DNA of 64,000 nucleotides, from NCBI GenBank assembly GCA_028713125.1, contig JAQTOU010000005.1, positions 62,001 to 126,000 of the forward strand, written 5' to 3'. Origin of the DNA: Elusimicrobiales bacterium (GTDB lineage Bacteria > Elusimicrobiota > Elusimicrobia > Elusimicrobiales > UBA9959). A program made the translations under genes and the position numbers. Below, piece by piece: positions 25,301-34,395 of the stretch. The stretch's first letter is position 1, and every line of letters begins with the position of its first letter. The notes beneath the pieces were generated by a model. The model worked only from the letters and a program-made list of their open reading frames with translations, was not told the DNA's origin and did no database searches.

Positions 25301-25441
25301 TATATTCTAATATATGAAAACTTTCTGCCGAGGGTCCAAGTACCCAGCCGCGTCTGGGCCAAAGGACCCACTCAGCAATGCGGATAGTTTAATGATAAAA
25401 TACAAGCGTGGCCGTCTGCCGGGCATGGCTCCCGACACGGC
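25301..25441 (+). promoter_or_regulatory. Structured leader with a possible pseudoknot, upstream of the radical SAM-U32 operon
   Basis: Between divergent genes, a -10-like TATATT/TATTCT (25301-25308) precedes a nested hairpin: GGGTCC (25332-25337) with GGACCC (25364-25369), and CCCAG (25343-25347) with CTGGG (25354-25358), separated by 5-nt internal loops on both sides. The apical CCGCGT (25348-25353) can pair with ATGCGG (25378-25383), giving a 6-bp pseudoknot. A second hairpin (GCCGT 25411-25415 with ACGGC 25437-25441) ends 10 nt before the ATG, where no Shine-Dalgarno is seen. This layout looks like a ligand- or protein-responsive leader. It matches no class I can name. Confidence 0.45.
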
Positions 25442-25451
25442 ACATACGGCA

Positions 25452-26372
25452 ATGAAAAAGAACGCGCCTAAAACCGGCTGGATAAGCGAGCAGCTCTGCG
25501 TGCAGACGGCGCGCACCTGCAACCTTTACTGCGTCTATTGCCAGAACCCTCCGACCGGCGTCTCCGCGCCGAAAGAAAAGACCGCCGCGCTGATCAGGAA
25601 GAAAGGGATCAAAGCGGTAAGCCTCGAAGGCGGCGGGGAACCGACGGCGGGCGCGGATTTCTTCGACTGGCTCAAGACCCTCAAAGCGGCCGGGGTAAAA
25701 AATTTCATGCTCTCCACCAATGCCGTGGCGCTCTCGGACCCGGAATTCTGCGGCAAGGCGGAAAAAGCCGTGGACTATTTCACTGTAAACTTCCCCGCCT
25801 CCGATCCCGAGACCTACCGGAAAGCCACCCGCAGCGTAAAATTCGACATGGCCGTAAGGGGCCTCGAGAACCTGAAAGCCCTGGGCGCCGAGAACAAGAT
25901 CCGCCTCTTCCACATAATATTCAGGGACAATTACCGCCGGCTCCCCGCCTTCGCCGACTGGGTCATAAAGAAATTTCCCGGCCTGGCTTTCGTCAACCTG
26001 ACCTTCGTGCGCAATGCCGGGCGCGTCGGAGACAGCGCGGACATAGTCCCACGCTACAGCGAAGTAGAACCTTTCTTAAAAGTTGCCCTCGCCAAACTGA
26101 AACTTAAAAAGATAAAAGCCGTGGTCCAGAACGTCCCGCTTTGCCGGCTTAAGAATTTCGAGGGCTTCTCTTTCGAATTCCAGCGCTGGCGCAGGGGCGA
26201 CCGGATCCTGGAAGCCGGCATCGCCGAAAAGGCGGGAAACCCGGCCTGCAAACGCTGCGCGCTGGAACAGGCCTGCTGCGGGGCGAGGAAGGATTACCTG
26301 CGGATACACGGGAACAAAGAGCTGGTCTCTTCGGACAAAGACCCCGAAAGCATCGCTCCCGAAGCGTTTTAA
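25452..26372 (+). CDS. Radical SAM protein next to the U32 pair
   Basis: The protein has 306 residues from the ATG at 25452. An in-frame ATG at 25314 would translate through the structured leader and was rejected. The cluster motif is CNLYCVYC (C23, C27, C30), followed by SLEGGGEPTA. The auxiliary motif CKRCALEQACCGARKDY has the same form as in the minus-strand array, so it is another paralogue. It heads a three-gene operon with 3-nt and zero-nt gaps to the two U32 genes. Substrate unknown. Confidence 0.8.
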   Translation: MKKNAPKTGWISEQLCVQTARTCNLYCVYCQNPPTGVSAPKEKTAALIRKKGIKAVSLEGGGEPTAGADFFDWLKTLKAAGVKNFMLSTNAVALSDPEFCGKAEKAVDYFTVNFPASDPETYRKATRSVKFDMAVRGLENLKALGAENKIRLFHIIFRDNYRRLPAFADWVIKKFPGLAFVNLTFVRNAGRVGDSADIVPRYSEVEPFLKVALAKLKLKKIKAVVQNVPLCRLKNFEGFSFEFQRWRRGDRILEAGIAEKAGNPACKRCALEQACCGARKDYLRIHGNKELVSSDKDPESIAPEAF

Positions 26373-26375
26373 CCG

Positions 26376-27323
26376 ATGAAAATAGTCTCATGTTTCTCCG
26401 ACCTCAAGGAACTGGAGCCGCTGGCCGGGGCCGGCGCCGACGAATTCTATACCGCCGTCGAGGGGCTGCCGGCCTTCAGCGTCGGGTTCCTGCCGGGCCG
26501 AGACCTGGCCCCGGCCATAAAGCAGGCCCACGCGCTCGGGAAGAAAATAGCGCTCGCGGTCAACGCCATCCACGCCGCGGCCACCGATAAAAGGCTCGCC
26601 GCCATAGAGAAGCGGATCAGGTCCCTGGACAAGCTCGGGATGGACGCTTTTATCATTTCCAACCCCTATTTGCTCGGCCTGTTCTCAGGCCGGGGGAAAC
26701 GCCTGCGGGCGGAGCTCCACCTGAGCTCGGTGCAGCCGGTCTTCAACAGCCTCAGCGCCGCTTTTTTCTCCCGCTTCGGCGTCTCCCGCCTCATCCTCCC
26801 GAACCAGCTCTCGCCGGTAGAGGCGCTGAAGACGCTCGCTTTCTGCCGCGAGCGCGGCATAGAGACCGAGATCTTCGATTACCGCTTTTTCGGCTGCGCC
26901 TATATCAACGGCCGCTGCCAGCTGCACAAGCCCGGCCACTACAATTTGAAGTCGGCCATCCTCGGCGGGAATCTCTGCCGCATAAACGCGAAAGCGGGCG
27001 GGCTGGTGAAACTCAGGACCCTGGACCTGCCCGGCCGCGCCAAAGAGCTCCCGGCGCTTGTAAAACGCCTCGAGGACAGGTTCACCTGCGGCGGCGCCCC
27101 CAGGCTCTCCAACGCCGCGGCTTTCTTCGATTTCTTCGCCTCGGGCGCTCACTACCTGAAGTACGGCACGCGCCACGACGCCCCGGAAGTGAAAGTCAAA
27201 AAGGTGGGCGAACTCCGCGCAATGCTCGGCCTGGCGGAAAGACTTTCGGCCTCGCTGCCCCCGGCTGAAGCCCGGCGGGACTTCATCAGGGAATTGTCGC
27301 GCTGGAACGGGGGCGGCTTTTAA
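26376..27323 (+). CDS. U32-family protein A
   Basis: The protein has 315 residues. It begins like U32 proteins (GADEFYTAVEGLPAF), has the family segment ELHLSSVQPVFNSLSAAFF and RLILPNQLS, and contains a cysteine set in GCAYINGRCQLHKPGHY and GGNLCR that could hold an iron-sulfur cluster. U32 proteins include collagenase-like peptidases and the UbiU/UbiV, TrhP and RlhA enzymes, which help oxygen-independent hydroxylation. The stop codon is followed at once by the ATG of the second U32 gene, so the pair may form a heterodimer as UbiU/UbiV do. The actual reaction is unknown. Confidence 0.72.
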   Translation: MKIVSCFSDLKELEPLAGAGADEFYTAVEGLPAFSVGFLPGRDLAPAIKQAHALGKKIALAVNAIHAAATDKRLAAIEKRIRSLDKLGMDAFIISNPYLLGLFSGRGKRLRAELHLSSVQPVFNSLSAAFFSRFGVSRLILPNQLSPVEALKTLAFCRERGIETEIFDYRFFGCAYINGRCQLHKPGHYNLKSAILGGNLCRINAKAGGLVKLRTLDLPGRAKELPALVKRLEDRFTCGGAPRLSNAAAFFDFFASGAHYLKYGTRHDAPEVKVKKVGELRAMLGLAERLSASLPPAEARRDFIRELSRWNGGGF

Positions 27324-28148
27324 ATGGCTCTGGAAAAAGGCATAAGGCTCGGGATAATGACGCTGGCCGCGCTGAAGAAATCCGGCGGGCTGGACGCCGC
27401 GCTGAAGGGCTTCGAGCGGTTCTACCTGGGCCCGGAATTCTGCGAGAACCTGATCGACGGCTCCGTCTGCGAGGAGGCCGCCTGGCTGCAGGGAAAGGGC
27501 AAAAAGATCTGCCTCCTGACGCCGCTCCTGAGCGAGAAAGGCGCCGGGCTCCTCGACAAAGTCTTTAAAAAACTTTTGAAGTTCGCGAAGAACGGCAGGC
27601 TGGACCCGGCGGGGCTGGAGATCACGGTGAACGATTTCGGGACCGTGGAACTGGCGAAAAGGAACGGCCTCCCGTTCACGCTGAACGCCGGGCGGCTCCT
27701 CCGCGACAATGTTTTCGACGATACCGGGAAGGCCATCACGGTCCACAGCGGGCTGGCCCTGAAATTTTTCCGGGAGCTCGGCATCAAGCGCTTCGAGCTT
27801 TCCACCCTTGGCCACCGCCCCGACGTGAATTTTGCCAAGGGCGCGCTCTTCGGTTTCGACCGGAGGGAGTTCAGGCTGACCCTTTATTACCCCTACCTCA
27901 ACCTCACCACCACGCGCACCTGCCTGGTCGGGATGCGCGACGTGCCGACCGAAGAATCGGTGCGCGGCGTGGAATGCTCGCGCGAGTGCCTCATCAGCTC
28001 CTTCGAGCTGGCGCACCCGTCGATAAAGGAAAAGCTGCTGGTCCGCGGCAACACCGTCTTCCTCGAGTTCCCGGACAAGTTCTACGCTTCGGAAAAAAGC
28101 CTCGCAAGAATGAACGTCGACCGCCTGGTCTACGCCCCCTTCCCCTGA
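27324..28148 (+). CDS. U32-family protein B
   Basis: The protein has 274 residues and is shorter and more divergent than its partner. Recognisable U32 features include EITVNDFGTVELAKRNGLPFT, FRELGIKRFELST and a late cysteine group TRTCLVGMRDV and VECSRECLISS. These four cysteines could bind a 4Fe-4S cluster as in UbiV. It starts directly after the stop of protein A (TAAATG), so translation is coupled. A strong terminator follows at 28148-28179. Likely partner of protein A; function unknown. Confidence 0.65.
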   Translation: MALEKGIRLGIMTLAALKKSGGLDAALKGFERFYLGPEFCENLIDGSVCEEAAWLQGKGKKICLLTPLLSEKGAGLLDKVFKKLLKFAKNGRLDPAGLEITVNDFGTVELAKRNGLPFTLNAGRLLRDNVFDDTGKAITVHSGLALKFFRELGIKRFELSTLGHRPDVNFAKGALFGFDRREFRLTLYYPYLNLTTTRTCLVGMRDVPTEESVRGVECSRECLISSFELAHPSIKEKLLVRGNTVFLEFPDKFYASEKSLARMNVDRLVYAPFP

Positions 28149-28179
28149 AAAAAGCCCCCGGGAGTTCCCGGGGGCTTTT
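28148..28179. terminator. Bidirectional terminator between U32 B and phoH-like gene
   Basis: A 10-bp stem, GCCCCCGGGA (28154-28163) with TCCCGGGGGC (28166-28175), has a two-base loop. An A-run stands before it and TTTTA after it. It lies between convergent genes. Confidence 0.88.
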
Positions 28180-28204
28180 ATATCCCGAACCTTTAACCGT
28201 GCGG

Positions 28205-29506
28205 CTACAGCAGCTCGGCCACCAGCGCGGCCAGCGGGCTGCGCTCGGTCTTGGTGAAGGTCAGGTGGCCGTAGATCTTCTGGCCGCGCATGCGGTCGAC
28301 GATATAAGTGAGGCCGTTCGACGCGATGTCCAGGTAGGGATTGTCTATCTGGTAGGGGTCCCCGGTCACTACGACCTTGGTGCCCTCGCCGGCGCGCGAC
28401 AGGATGGTCTTGATCTCGTGCGGCGTCAGGTTCTGCGCGTCGTCCACGATCATGTACTGCTTCGGCAGCGAGCGGCCGCGGATATGCGTCACCGAGGCGA
28501 TCTCGATCTTCTCGTTCTGCAGCAGGTACTCGAACTTCTCGACGGCGCTTTCCTGGTGGCGCTTGTCCATCACGAACTCTAAATTGTCGTAGATCGCGCC
28601 CATCCAGGTGGAGAGCTTCTCTTCTTTCGTGCCCGGGATGAAGCCGATATCCTTGCCCACCGGGACTATCGGGCGGCAGATGATAAGCTTGCGGTAGACG
28701 CTTTCCTCGACGGACTTCTGCAGGCCGCAGACCAGCGTCACCAGCGTCTTGCCGGTGCCGGCGGCGCCGAGCAGCGTCACCAGCTTCACGGAATCGTCAA
28801 GCAGCAGCTCCATCGCGCAGCGCTGCTCCTTGTTGAGCGGGCGGATGCCCCAGGGGGACGGCTCGGGGTTGAGCGCCCTTATCTTCAGGGTATCGTTAGG
28901 GTCGACGCGGCCGATGGCGGATTTTTTTGGATCGCCCTTGGCATGCAGCACCACGAACTCGTTGGGCGACAGGTCCTTGTCGGGGCTGTTTATGACATGG
29001 TCCTTGTAGAATTTATCCACGTCGGCGGCGGAAACCTCGAGGGAGATCAGGCCCGGATAAAGCTCGTCCACGTTAACTTTGCCGGCTTCATAATCCTCGG
29101 TGGTGAGGCCGACCGCCTCGCCTTTGAGCCGCAGGTTTATGTCCTTGGTGACCAAAATGGTATTGTTCTTTTTCTGCTGGTACCAGTAGGCGGTGTTGAG
29201 GATGCGGTTATCCATCTCCAGCAGCTTGAATTCCTTGGGCAGGACCTGCACGTGGTCCAGGTCGACTATCAGCGTGCCGCCGGCCTCGGTCTTCACGCCG
29301 GCGTTCAGCTTGCCTTTGGCCCTGAACTCGTCCAGCTTGCGGGACACGATGCGCGCGCTTTTGCCGCGCTCGTCGCCGGCGCGCTTGAAATTGTCGAGTT
29401 CCTCTATGACGGAGATCGGGATCACCACGGTATTATCTTCAAATTTGGTAAAGGAAAGAGGGTCGTGTATAAGGACGTTGGTGTCGAGTATATAGACTTT
29501 TTTCAT
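28205..29506 (-). CDS. PIN domain-PhoH ATPase fusion
   Basis: The protein has 433 residues. An N-terminal PIN nuclease domain (YILDTNVLIHDP, PISVIEELDNFK, TILVTKDINLRL) is joined to a PhoH-type ATPase with Walker A GAAGTGKT and Walker B MIVDDAQN. This arrangement (PhoH2/YlaK type) couples RNA unwinding to cleavage and acts in RNA turnover. GGGAGAAAAA precedes the ATG. The region 29507-29746 upstream contains only AT-rich stretches that may hold two divergent promoters. Confidence 0.9.
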   Translation of the reverse strand: MKKVYILDTNVLIHDPLSFTKFEDNTVVIPISVIEELDNFKRAGDERGKSARIVSRKLDEFRAKGKLNAGVKTEAGGTLIVDLDHVQVLPKEFKLLEMDNRILNTAYWYQQKKNNTILVTKDINLRLKGEAVGLTTEDYEAGKVNVDELYPGLISLEVSAADVDKFYKDHVINSPDKDLSPNEFVVLHAKGDPKKSAIGRVDPNDTLKIRALNPEPSPWGIRPLNKEQRCAMELLLDDSVKLVTLLGAAGTGKTLVTLVCGLQKSVEESVYRKLIICRPIVPVGKDIGFIPGTKEEKLSTWMGAIYDNLEFVMDKRHQESAVEKFEYLLQNEKIEIASVTHIRGRSLPKQYMIVDDAQNLTPHEIKTILSRAGEGTKVVVTGDPYQIDNPYLDIASNGLTYIVDRMRGQKIYGHLTFTKTERSPLAALVAELL

Positions 29507-29746
29507 TTTTTTCTCCCTTAAATCGGCCGTCTGCGCGGCGCATGAAACCCGCGGATCCGCCCGCCCGATGCAACCGTTTATAACCCCGGCCCGTAATATT
29601 ATTGTCGGCAGTTTCCGAGCTCCGCTAATTTTAGCATAAAAAACGGAAACGCCGGATTTATCTCGGCCGGTTAAAAAATAGTAAGATATCTATATTGTGG
29701 CCCGCTCCGGACACCCGCCGGGTCTGTATTCCCGATTTTCAAGGAT

Positions 29747-32233
29747 ATGATGAAAATAAATTTACTCCTGCTGCTTTTGCTCTCGGTCACGATACCTCCT
29801 GTTTCCGCGCAGCCTGCGCCCCAATCCCAGCCCGCGGCTTCGGTCGGCGAAGCCCCCTCCCCCGACCAGCTTAAAGAATGGATGGCGAGCCACGGGCTCG
29901 CCCAGCCCGCGCCGGAGGCCAAGGCCCTGCCCGGGATGTCGGCGGCGGAAGGTCTCCTGCCCGCGGCGGACGGACAGGGCGGCGGCCCCTGGGAAGTGGC
30001 CGAAACGGCGGCGAAGGGCCAGGTAAACCTCAAGGAAAAAGCGATCCTGAAGGCCGGGAAGGCTAAAAAAGGCCGCCTCTACCACAAAGATTTCGTCAAC
30101 CAGGATATAGAGGCGATACTCGCGCTGGGCAGCGTTGACAAGATCTCGGTGGATATCGAAGAGCTCCCCGGCCGCCCGCTGTCCCCGAAACTGGCCGAGG
30201 CCGCCGGCTCCTCCGTCCCGGTGCGCATCACCTACATCATCTCCGAAAAGCCCATGGTCAAGACCATAACGGTGACCGGGGCCAAGGGCCTGTCCAAATC
30301 GGCCGTCAAAGACGAGATGACGCTGAAGGAAAAAGATTTCTTCGACGAGCTGAAGATCCGCGAGGACCTGATAAAAATAACCGATAAATACCACGAGAAA
30401 GGCTATATAGACGCCAGGGCGGACTACGAAGTGCGCTACGACACCGCCGCCTCGCTGGCCTTCCTGACCGTCTCCGTAACGGAGGGCAAAAAGGCGCGGG
30501 TGGCCGCGGTGGAATTCACGGGCGCGGCCGCCTTCAAGCAGAAAAAGCTGCTGAAGAAGATGAAGAACAGGCCGAAGAAGATCTATTCCCCGCAGGACCT
30601 CGACGAGGATTACAAGGCGCTGACGGACTTCTACAAGAACAACGGCTACGCCGACTTCAGCATCACGGACACCTCCACCACCTTCAACGAAGAGCGCTCA
30701 AGCGTGACCATCAGGATCACGGTCTCCGAGGGGAACAAGCAGAAATTCGGCGCCACCTTCTTCGCCGGCAATACGGTTTATATGCCCAGCGAGCTGCTGC
30801 CGGCCGTGGAATACCGCCGCGGCAAGCTTTTCAACCAGGAGCGCTTTAACGACACGGTCCGCGGCATCCAGGACAAGTACGCGGACAAAGGCTACCTGAA
30901 GGCCGTGCTGGTCCCCGACCGGGTCTACAACGAGAAGACCGGCGAGACCGACGTTACGTTCAACATCACCGAGAACAACCAGATCTTCGTCGACCACGTG
31001 GACGTTGAAGGCAACAAGGCGACCAAGTCCTACGTGCTGACGCGCGAAGTCACGCAGAAAGAAGGTACGGTGTTCAGCTCCTCCAAGATCCGCCGCAGCC
31101 AGGAAAGGATCTTCAACCTGGGCTTCATCGACGACGTCAGCCCGGTGATAAACCCCACCGCCGACCCGGACAAGGTGGACCTGGTGTTCGACATCGTGGA
31201 AGGCAAGCCCGGCATGCTCACCGCCGGCGCCGGCATCTCCTCCAACGACGGGCTGGTCGGCACGCTCTCGCTCTCGCACCTGAACCTTTTCGGCCGGGCC
31301 TATAAGACCTCGCTGTCGTGGAACTTCGGCAAGCGGGTGCAGGACTACTACCTCAGCTGGTCAACTCCCTGGGTAGGGTCCCACCCCACCTCGCTGGGCG
31401 TGGACATCTTCAACACGCGCCACTACAAACCCTTCCAGAGCACCCTCTCGGCCTATACCGAGCGCCGCACCGGCGGCAAGATAACGCTCGGCCCCCGCTT
31501 CGAGGAGGATAAATACCACCTCACCACCGCCTACACTTTCGAGAAGGTGCGCATCTCTGAGATAGACCAGCTTTACAAGTCCGAGCTGGCCGCCGGGACC
31601 AGCGTCACCTCCTCCATCTACGTCGAGTTCGCGAGGGACACGCGCGACAATGTCTGGGACCCGACGCGCGGGACCAAGCTCTCCATCGGCGTGGATTACG
31701 CCGGCGGCCCGCTGCAGGGCGACGTCAACTATTACAAGCCGACCTTCTCCTCCAGCTATAACCTGAAGCTGTTCTCCATAGACGACTATCCTTTCGTCAT
31801 GGCTGTCGGGAACAGGTTCGGGTTCGTGGGACGCTTTGGCGAGACGAAAAAAGTCCCGGTCTACGAGCGCTATTTCATCGGCGGGGCCGAGACGGTGCGC
31901 GGCTACTCCAATAACGGCCAGATAGGCCCCCCCAACGGCGGCCGGGTCTACGACGTCGCCAACATAGAGTTCAAATTCCCGCTGGCCCGCGAGCGCCGCC
32001 GCACCATCGTGCAGTTCGCTTTCTTCTTCGACATAGGCAATTCCTGGGACGGCTTCGACAAGATCAGCGGCCGCTTCGGCACCGGGACTACGGATATGAA
32101 GGCCGGCGCGGGGTTCGGGATACGCTTCACCACCCCCGCCTTCCCGATACGGCTGGACTGGGGCTACGGCTTCAACCACAAGCCCGGGGAACAGCGCGCG
32201 GATATATACTTCACGCTGGGGAACCTCTTTTAG
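29747..32233 (+). CDS. bamA: Outer membrane assembly factor BamA
   Basis: The protein has about 828 residues. A signal peptide ends near VSA. POTRA domains follow (for example KTITVTGAKGLSKSAVKDEM, VAAVEFTGAAAFKQKKL and VDHVDVEGNKATKSYVL). The C-terminal 16-strand barrel has FARDTRDNVWDPTRG, FIGGAETVRGYSNNG with the conserved RGY lock motif, and a terminal Phe. It inserts outer membrane proteins. AAGGA lies only 1 nt before the first ATG but 4 nt before the second ATG at 29750, which may be the real start. A Pro/Gln/Ala-rich segment (20-90) before POTRA 1 is unusual. It heads the envelope operon. Confidence 0.93.
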   Translation: MMKINLLLLLLLSVTIPPVSAQPAPQSQPAASVGEAPSPDQLKEWMASHGLAQPAPEAKALPGMSAAEGLLPAADGQGGGPWEVAETAAKGQVNLKEKAILKAGKAKKGRLYHKDFVNQDIEAILALGSVDKISVDIEELPGRPLSPKLAEAAGSSVPVRITYIISEKPMVKTITVTGAKGLSKSAVKDEMTLKEKDFFDELKIREDLIKITDKYHEKGYIDARADYEVRYDTAASLAFLTVSVTEGKKARVAAVEFTGAAAFKQKKLLKKMKNRPKKIYSPQDLDEDYKALTDFYKNNGYADFSITDTSTTFNEERSSVTIRITVSEGNKQKFGATFFAGNTVYMPSELLPAVEYRRGKLFNQERFNDTVRGIQDKYADKGYLKAVLVPDRVYNEKTGETDVTFNITENNQIFVDHVDVEGNKATKSYVLTREVTQKEGTVFSSSKIRRSQERIFNLGFIDDVSPVINPTADPDKVDLVFDIVEGKPGMLTAGAGISSNDGLVGTLSLSHLNLFGRAYKTSLSWNFGKRVQDYYLSWSTPWVGSHPTSLGVDIFNTRHYKPFQSTLSAYTERRTGGKITLGPRFEEDKYHLTTAYTFEKVRISEIDQLYKSELAAGTSVTSSIYVEFARDTRDNVWDPTRGTKLSIGVDYAGGPLQGDVNYYKPTFSSSYNLKLFSIDDYPFVMAVGNRFGFVGRFGETKKVPVYERYFIGGAETVRGYSNNGQIGPPNGGRVYDVANIEFKFPLARERRRTIVQFAFFFDIGNSWDGFDKISGRFGTGTTDMKAGAGFGIRFTTPAFPIRLDWGYGFNHKPGEQRADIYFTLGNLF

Positions 32234-32281
32234 AGGATCGGAAAACTGGAGGATAGGCCGGGAGTTCCGGGCCCTTTATTT

Positions 32282-33148
32282 ATGAAAAAACTTTTTTTCA
32301 TCGTTCTTTTGGCTTTGCCCGCGCCTAAAGCCGGCGCGCTGGAACTGCTGCTGGAGGAAAACCGCGGCGAGTCCGGGACCATCGGCTACGTCGACATCGA
32401 CCGCGTCTTCAAGGAATACTCCGGCACCACCGGCGCCCGCGAGGAATTCATAGCCGAGATAAAGAAAAAAGAAGACGCCTTGAACGCAAAAAAGATCCCC
32501 ATCTTCACGCTGAAGGCCGAAATAGCCAAGCTGCGCCAGGAGCGGGAGTTCGCCCTGACCCTTCCCTCGCTTCTCGAAACGCAGCGCAGCGTGGCGGACG
32601 CCGCGGCAGCGACGGCCGCGCAGGCAGCCGCCCAGGCCGCGCAGGCGGCCGCCCTGGCCGTACAGGCCTCCACCGAAGCGGTGCAGGTTTCCACCGGCAG
32701 CCCGCAGACTTCAAGCGGAACCGTCCAGGCGCCTGAAGCGGCGCCCCAGCCGGCGCCGCAGGCCGCGCCTCAGCCAGCCATGGCCCTGCTTCCCGGCATG
32801 GACGGAATAGACATGCCGGGCATAACCAAGGTCCCGGTTTCTCATTTTAAATTTTCGGTTTCCACCTCGGTAGCGGAGATAGACGCCGTCCTGGCCAAAA
32901 AGCAGGCGGAATTGTCTTCCAAAGAAGAGGAACTGCGCCTCTTCCAGCGCCAGACCGAGAAGGAGCTGCTGGAGCAGGAAAGCCGCAGGAGCGAAATGCT
33001 GCTGGGCCGCATCTACGTAGCGCTGAAAGAGCTGGCTATAAAAGAGGAAGTCAGCGTGATCATCGACAAGCGCAATATCCTGTTCGGCCAGAAAGCTGTG
33101 GACCTCACGGCCAAGCTGCTTAAGAAGCTAGAGGAAAACGGTTTATGA
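32282..33148 (+). CDS. skp: Skp/OmpH-like periplasmic chaperone with Ala/Gln-rich insertion
   Basis: The protein has 288 residues, against about 160 for typical Skp. A signal peptide is followed by IGYVDIDRVFKEYSG, the first coiled-coil arm, then a low-complexity segment (about 98-165) rich in Ala, Gln, Pro and Val. The second arm and the end VSVIIDKRNILFGQKAVDLT are usual for the family. The insertion falls at the tip of the tentacles. Its position between bamA and lpxD is the common order in Gram-negative bacteria. It overlaps lpxD by 4 nt. Confidence 0.82.
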   Translation: MKKLFFIVLLALPAPKAGALELLLEENRGESGTIGYVDIDRVFKEYSGTTGAREEFIAEIKKKEDALNAKKIPIFTLKAEIAKLRQEREFALTLPSLLETQRSVADAAAATAAQAAAQAAQAAALAVQASTEAVQVSTGSPQTSSGTVQAPEAAPQPAPQAAPQPAMALLPGMDGIDMPGITKVPVSHFKFSVSTSVAEIDAVLAKKQAELSSKEEELRLFQRQTEKELLEQESRRSEMLLGRIYVALKELAIKEEVSVIIDKRNILFGQKAVDLTAKLLKKLEENGL

Positions 33149-34173
33149 AGCTTAACGCCAACGACATAGCCAAGCTGGCCGAGGGCGACCTGGTCGGCGA
33201 CGGCGCGCGGCCCGTCTCCGGCGCTGCCCCGCTCGATAAAGCCGGCCCTTCCGACCTTTCCTTCCTCGCCGACCCGGCCCATGCGGCCGCCGCGATGCTG
33301 TCAAAAGCGGGCTGTCTACTGGCCCCGCGCGGTTCGGAAGAAGCTTTCAAAGGGTTCCCGGGCGTCCTGGTCTTCACGAAAAACCCGAAATACGCTTTCA
33401 TGCTCGCGCTGCGCCTGATAGAGAAAGAAGTCCGCCCGCTGCCCGCGCCCGGTATACACCCCTCGGCTTTCGTCTCCTCTTCGGCCAGCCTCGGCAAGGA
33501 CGTCCACGTCGGCCCTATGGCGGTTATCGAGGAAGGAGCGGCCGTCGCCGACGGGGCGGTCATAGGCGCCCAGTGCTATATAGGCCGGAACGCTAAAGTC
33601 GGGCGCGCGACCAGGCTCTATCCCGGCGTTAAGATCATGGACGCCTGCGAGATAGGGGCGGAAGTCATAATCCACGCCGGCGCTGTCATAGGCTCGGACG
33701 GCTACGGCTATATTTCTCCGCGAGGGACCCATGAAAAGATCCCCCAGATCGGCAAAGTCATCGTCGAAGGCAGGGTGGAGATCGGCGCGAACACCACGAT
33801 AGACCGCGCCGCCCTCGAGACCACCGTGATAGGCGGCGGGACCAAGATAGACAATTTAGTCCACATCGCCCATAACGTCAAAGTCGGCAAGCACTGCCTG
33901 ATAATGGCCGAGGCCGGCATAGCGGGCTCCGTGGTCCTCGGCGACAATGTCATCATCGGCGGGCAAAGCGCGATCTCCGACCACGTGACGGTCGGCGATA
34001 ATTCCGTAGTGATGGGCAAGACCGGCGTCATGACCAATCTGCCGCCGAACCAGATAGTCTTCGGCCACCTCGCGCGCCCCCGCCTCCTGGCCATGAAAAT
34101 AGAAGCCCTCCTCGGCAAGCTCCCCGAGATGCACAAGGCGATCCACAAACTGCAGAAGAAGCTGGGGATTTAA
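33145..34173 (+). CDS. lpxD: UDP-3-O-acylglucosamine N-acyltransferase LpxD
   Basis: The protein has 342 residues. An N-terminal uridine-binding domain (1-100) is followed by the left-handed beta-helix of hexapeptide repeats (GVKIMDACEIGAEVIIHAG and similar) with the catalytic His in NLVHIAHNVKVG. A C-terminal helical part trimerises the enzyme. It adds the second acyl chain in lipid A synthesis. It overlaps skp by 4 nt. The lpxC gene follows, but only after a 388-nt gap filled with two repeat copies. Confidence 0.95.
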   Translation: MKLNANDIAKLAEGDLVGDGARPVSGAAPLDKAGPSDLSFLADPAHAAAAMLSKAGCLLAPRGSEEAFKGFPGVLVFTKNPKYAFMLALRLIEKEVRPLPAPGIHPSAFVSSSASLGKDVHVGPMAVIEEGAAVADGAVIGAQCYIGRNAKVGRATRLYPGVKIMDACEIGAEVIIHAGAVIGSDGYGYISPRGTHEKIPQIGKVIVEGRVEIGANTTIDRAALETTVIGGGTKIDNLVHIAHNVKVGKHCLIMAEAGIAGSVVLGDNVIIGGQSAISDHVTVGDNSVVMGKTGVMTNLPPNQIVFGHLARPRLLAMKIEALLGKLPEMHKAIHKLQKKLGI

Positions 34174-34204
34174 GACAGGTCTTTTTAAATTAAGCATAGA
34201 GCGG

Positions 34205-34348
34205 CTGGGCGGCCTACCGTGCCGACCGGAACGCAAAAACGTTGTCTCGCACACCGTGCTCGCAACTCCCGCTCTCGCCCTCCGCGCTTACGCAAGCGTC
34301 GGGCTCCGAGAGGGTTTTGCTTATCCGATCGTCACGGTCTCCGCCCAG
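34205..34348 (-). repeat. Multi-hairpin intergenic repeat, copy 4 (reverse)
   Basis: Outer arms CTGGGCGG (34205-34212) and CCGCCCAG (34341-34348) pair perfectly. Inner 13-nt arms (34217-34229 and 34325-34337) pair with one mismatch and one G-T. The loops CCTA and TCT, the core GCAAAA/TTTTGC elements and the CACGGTGTG hairpin are retained. It is the most divergent copy. It and copy 5 fill the gene-free stretch 34174-34561. Confidence 0.85.
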
Positions 34349-34395
34349 GTTACTCGATTTAACGGAAAACGTGCCGTCTGACAAAGCAGATCGGA

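Noticed and set aside
25314-25451. N-terminal extension of the radical SAM protein starting at 25314
   Set aside because: The 46 extra residues have no resemblance to the paralogues and would be translated from the nested stems of the leader.
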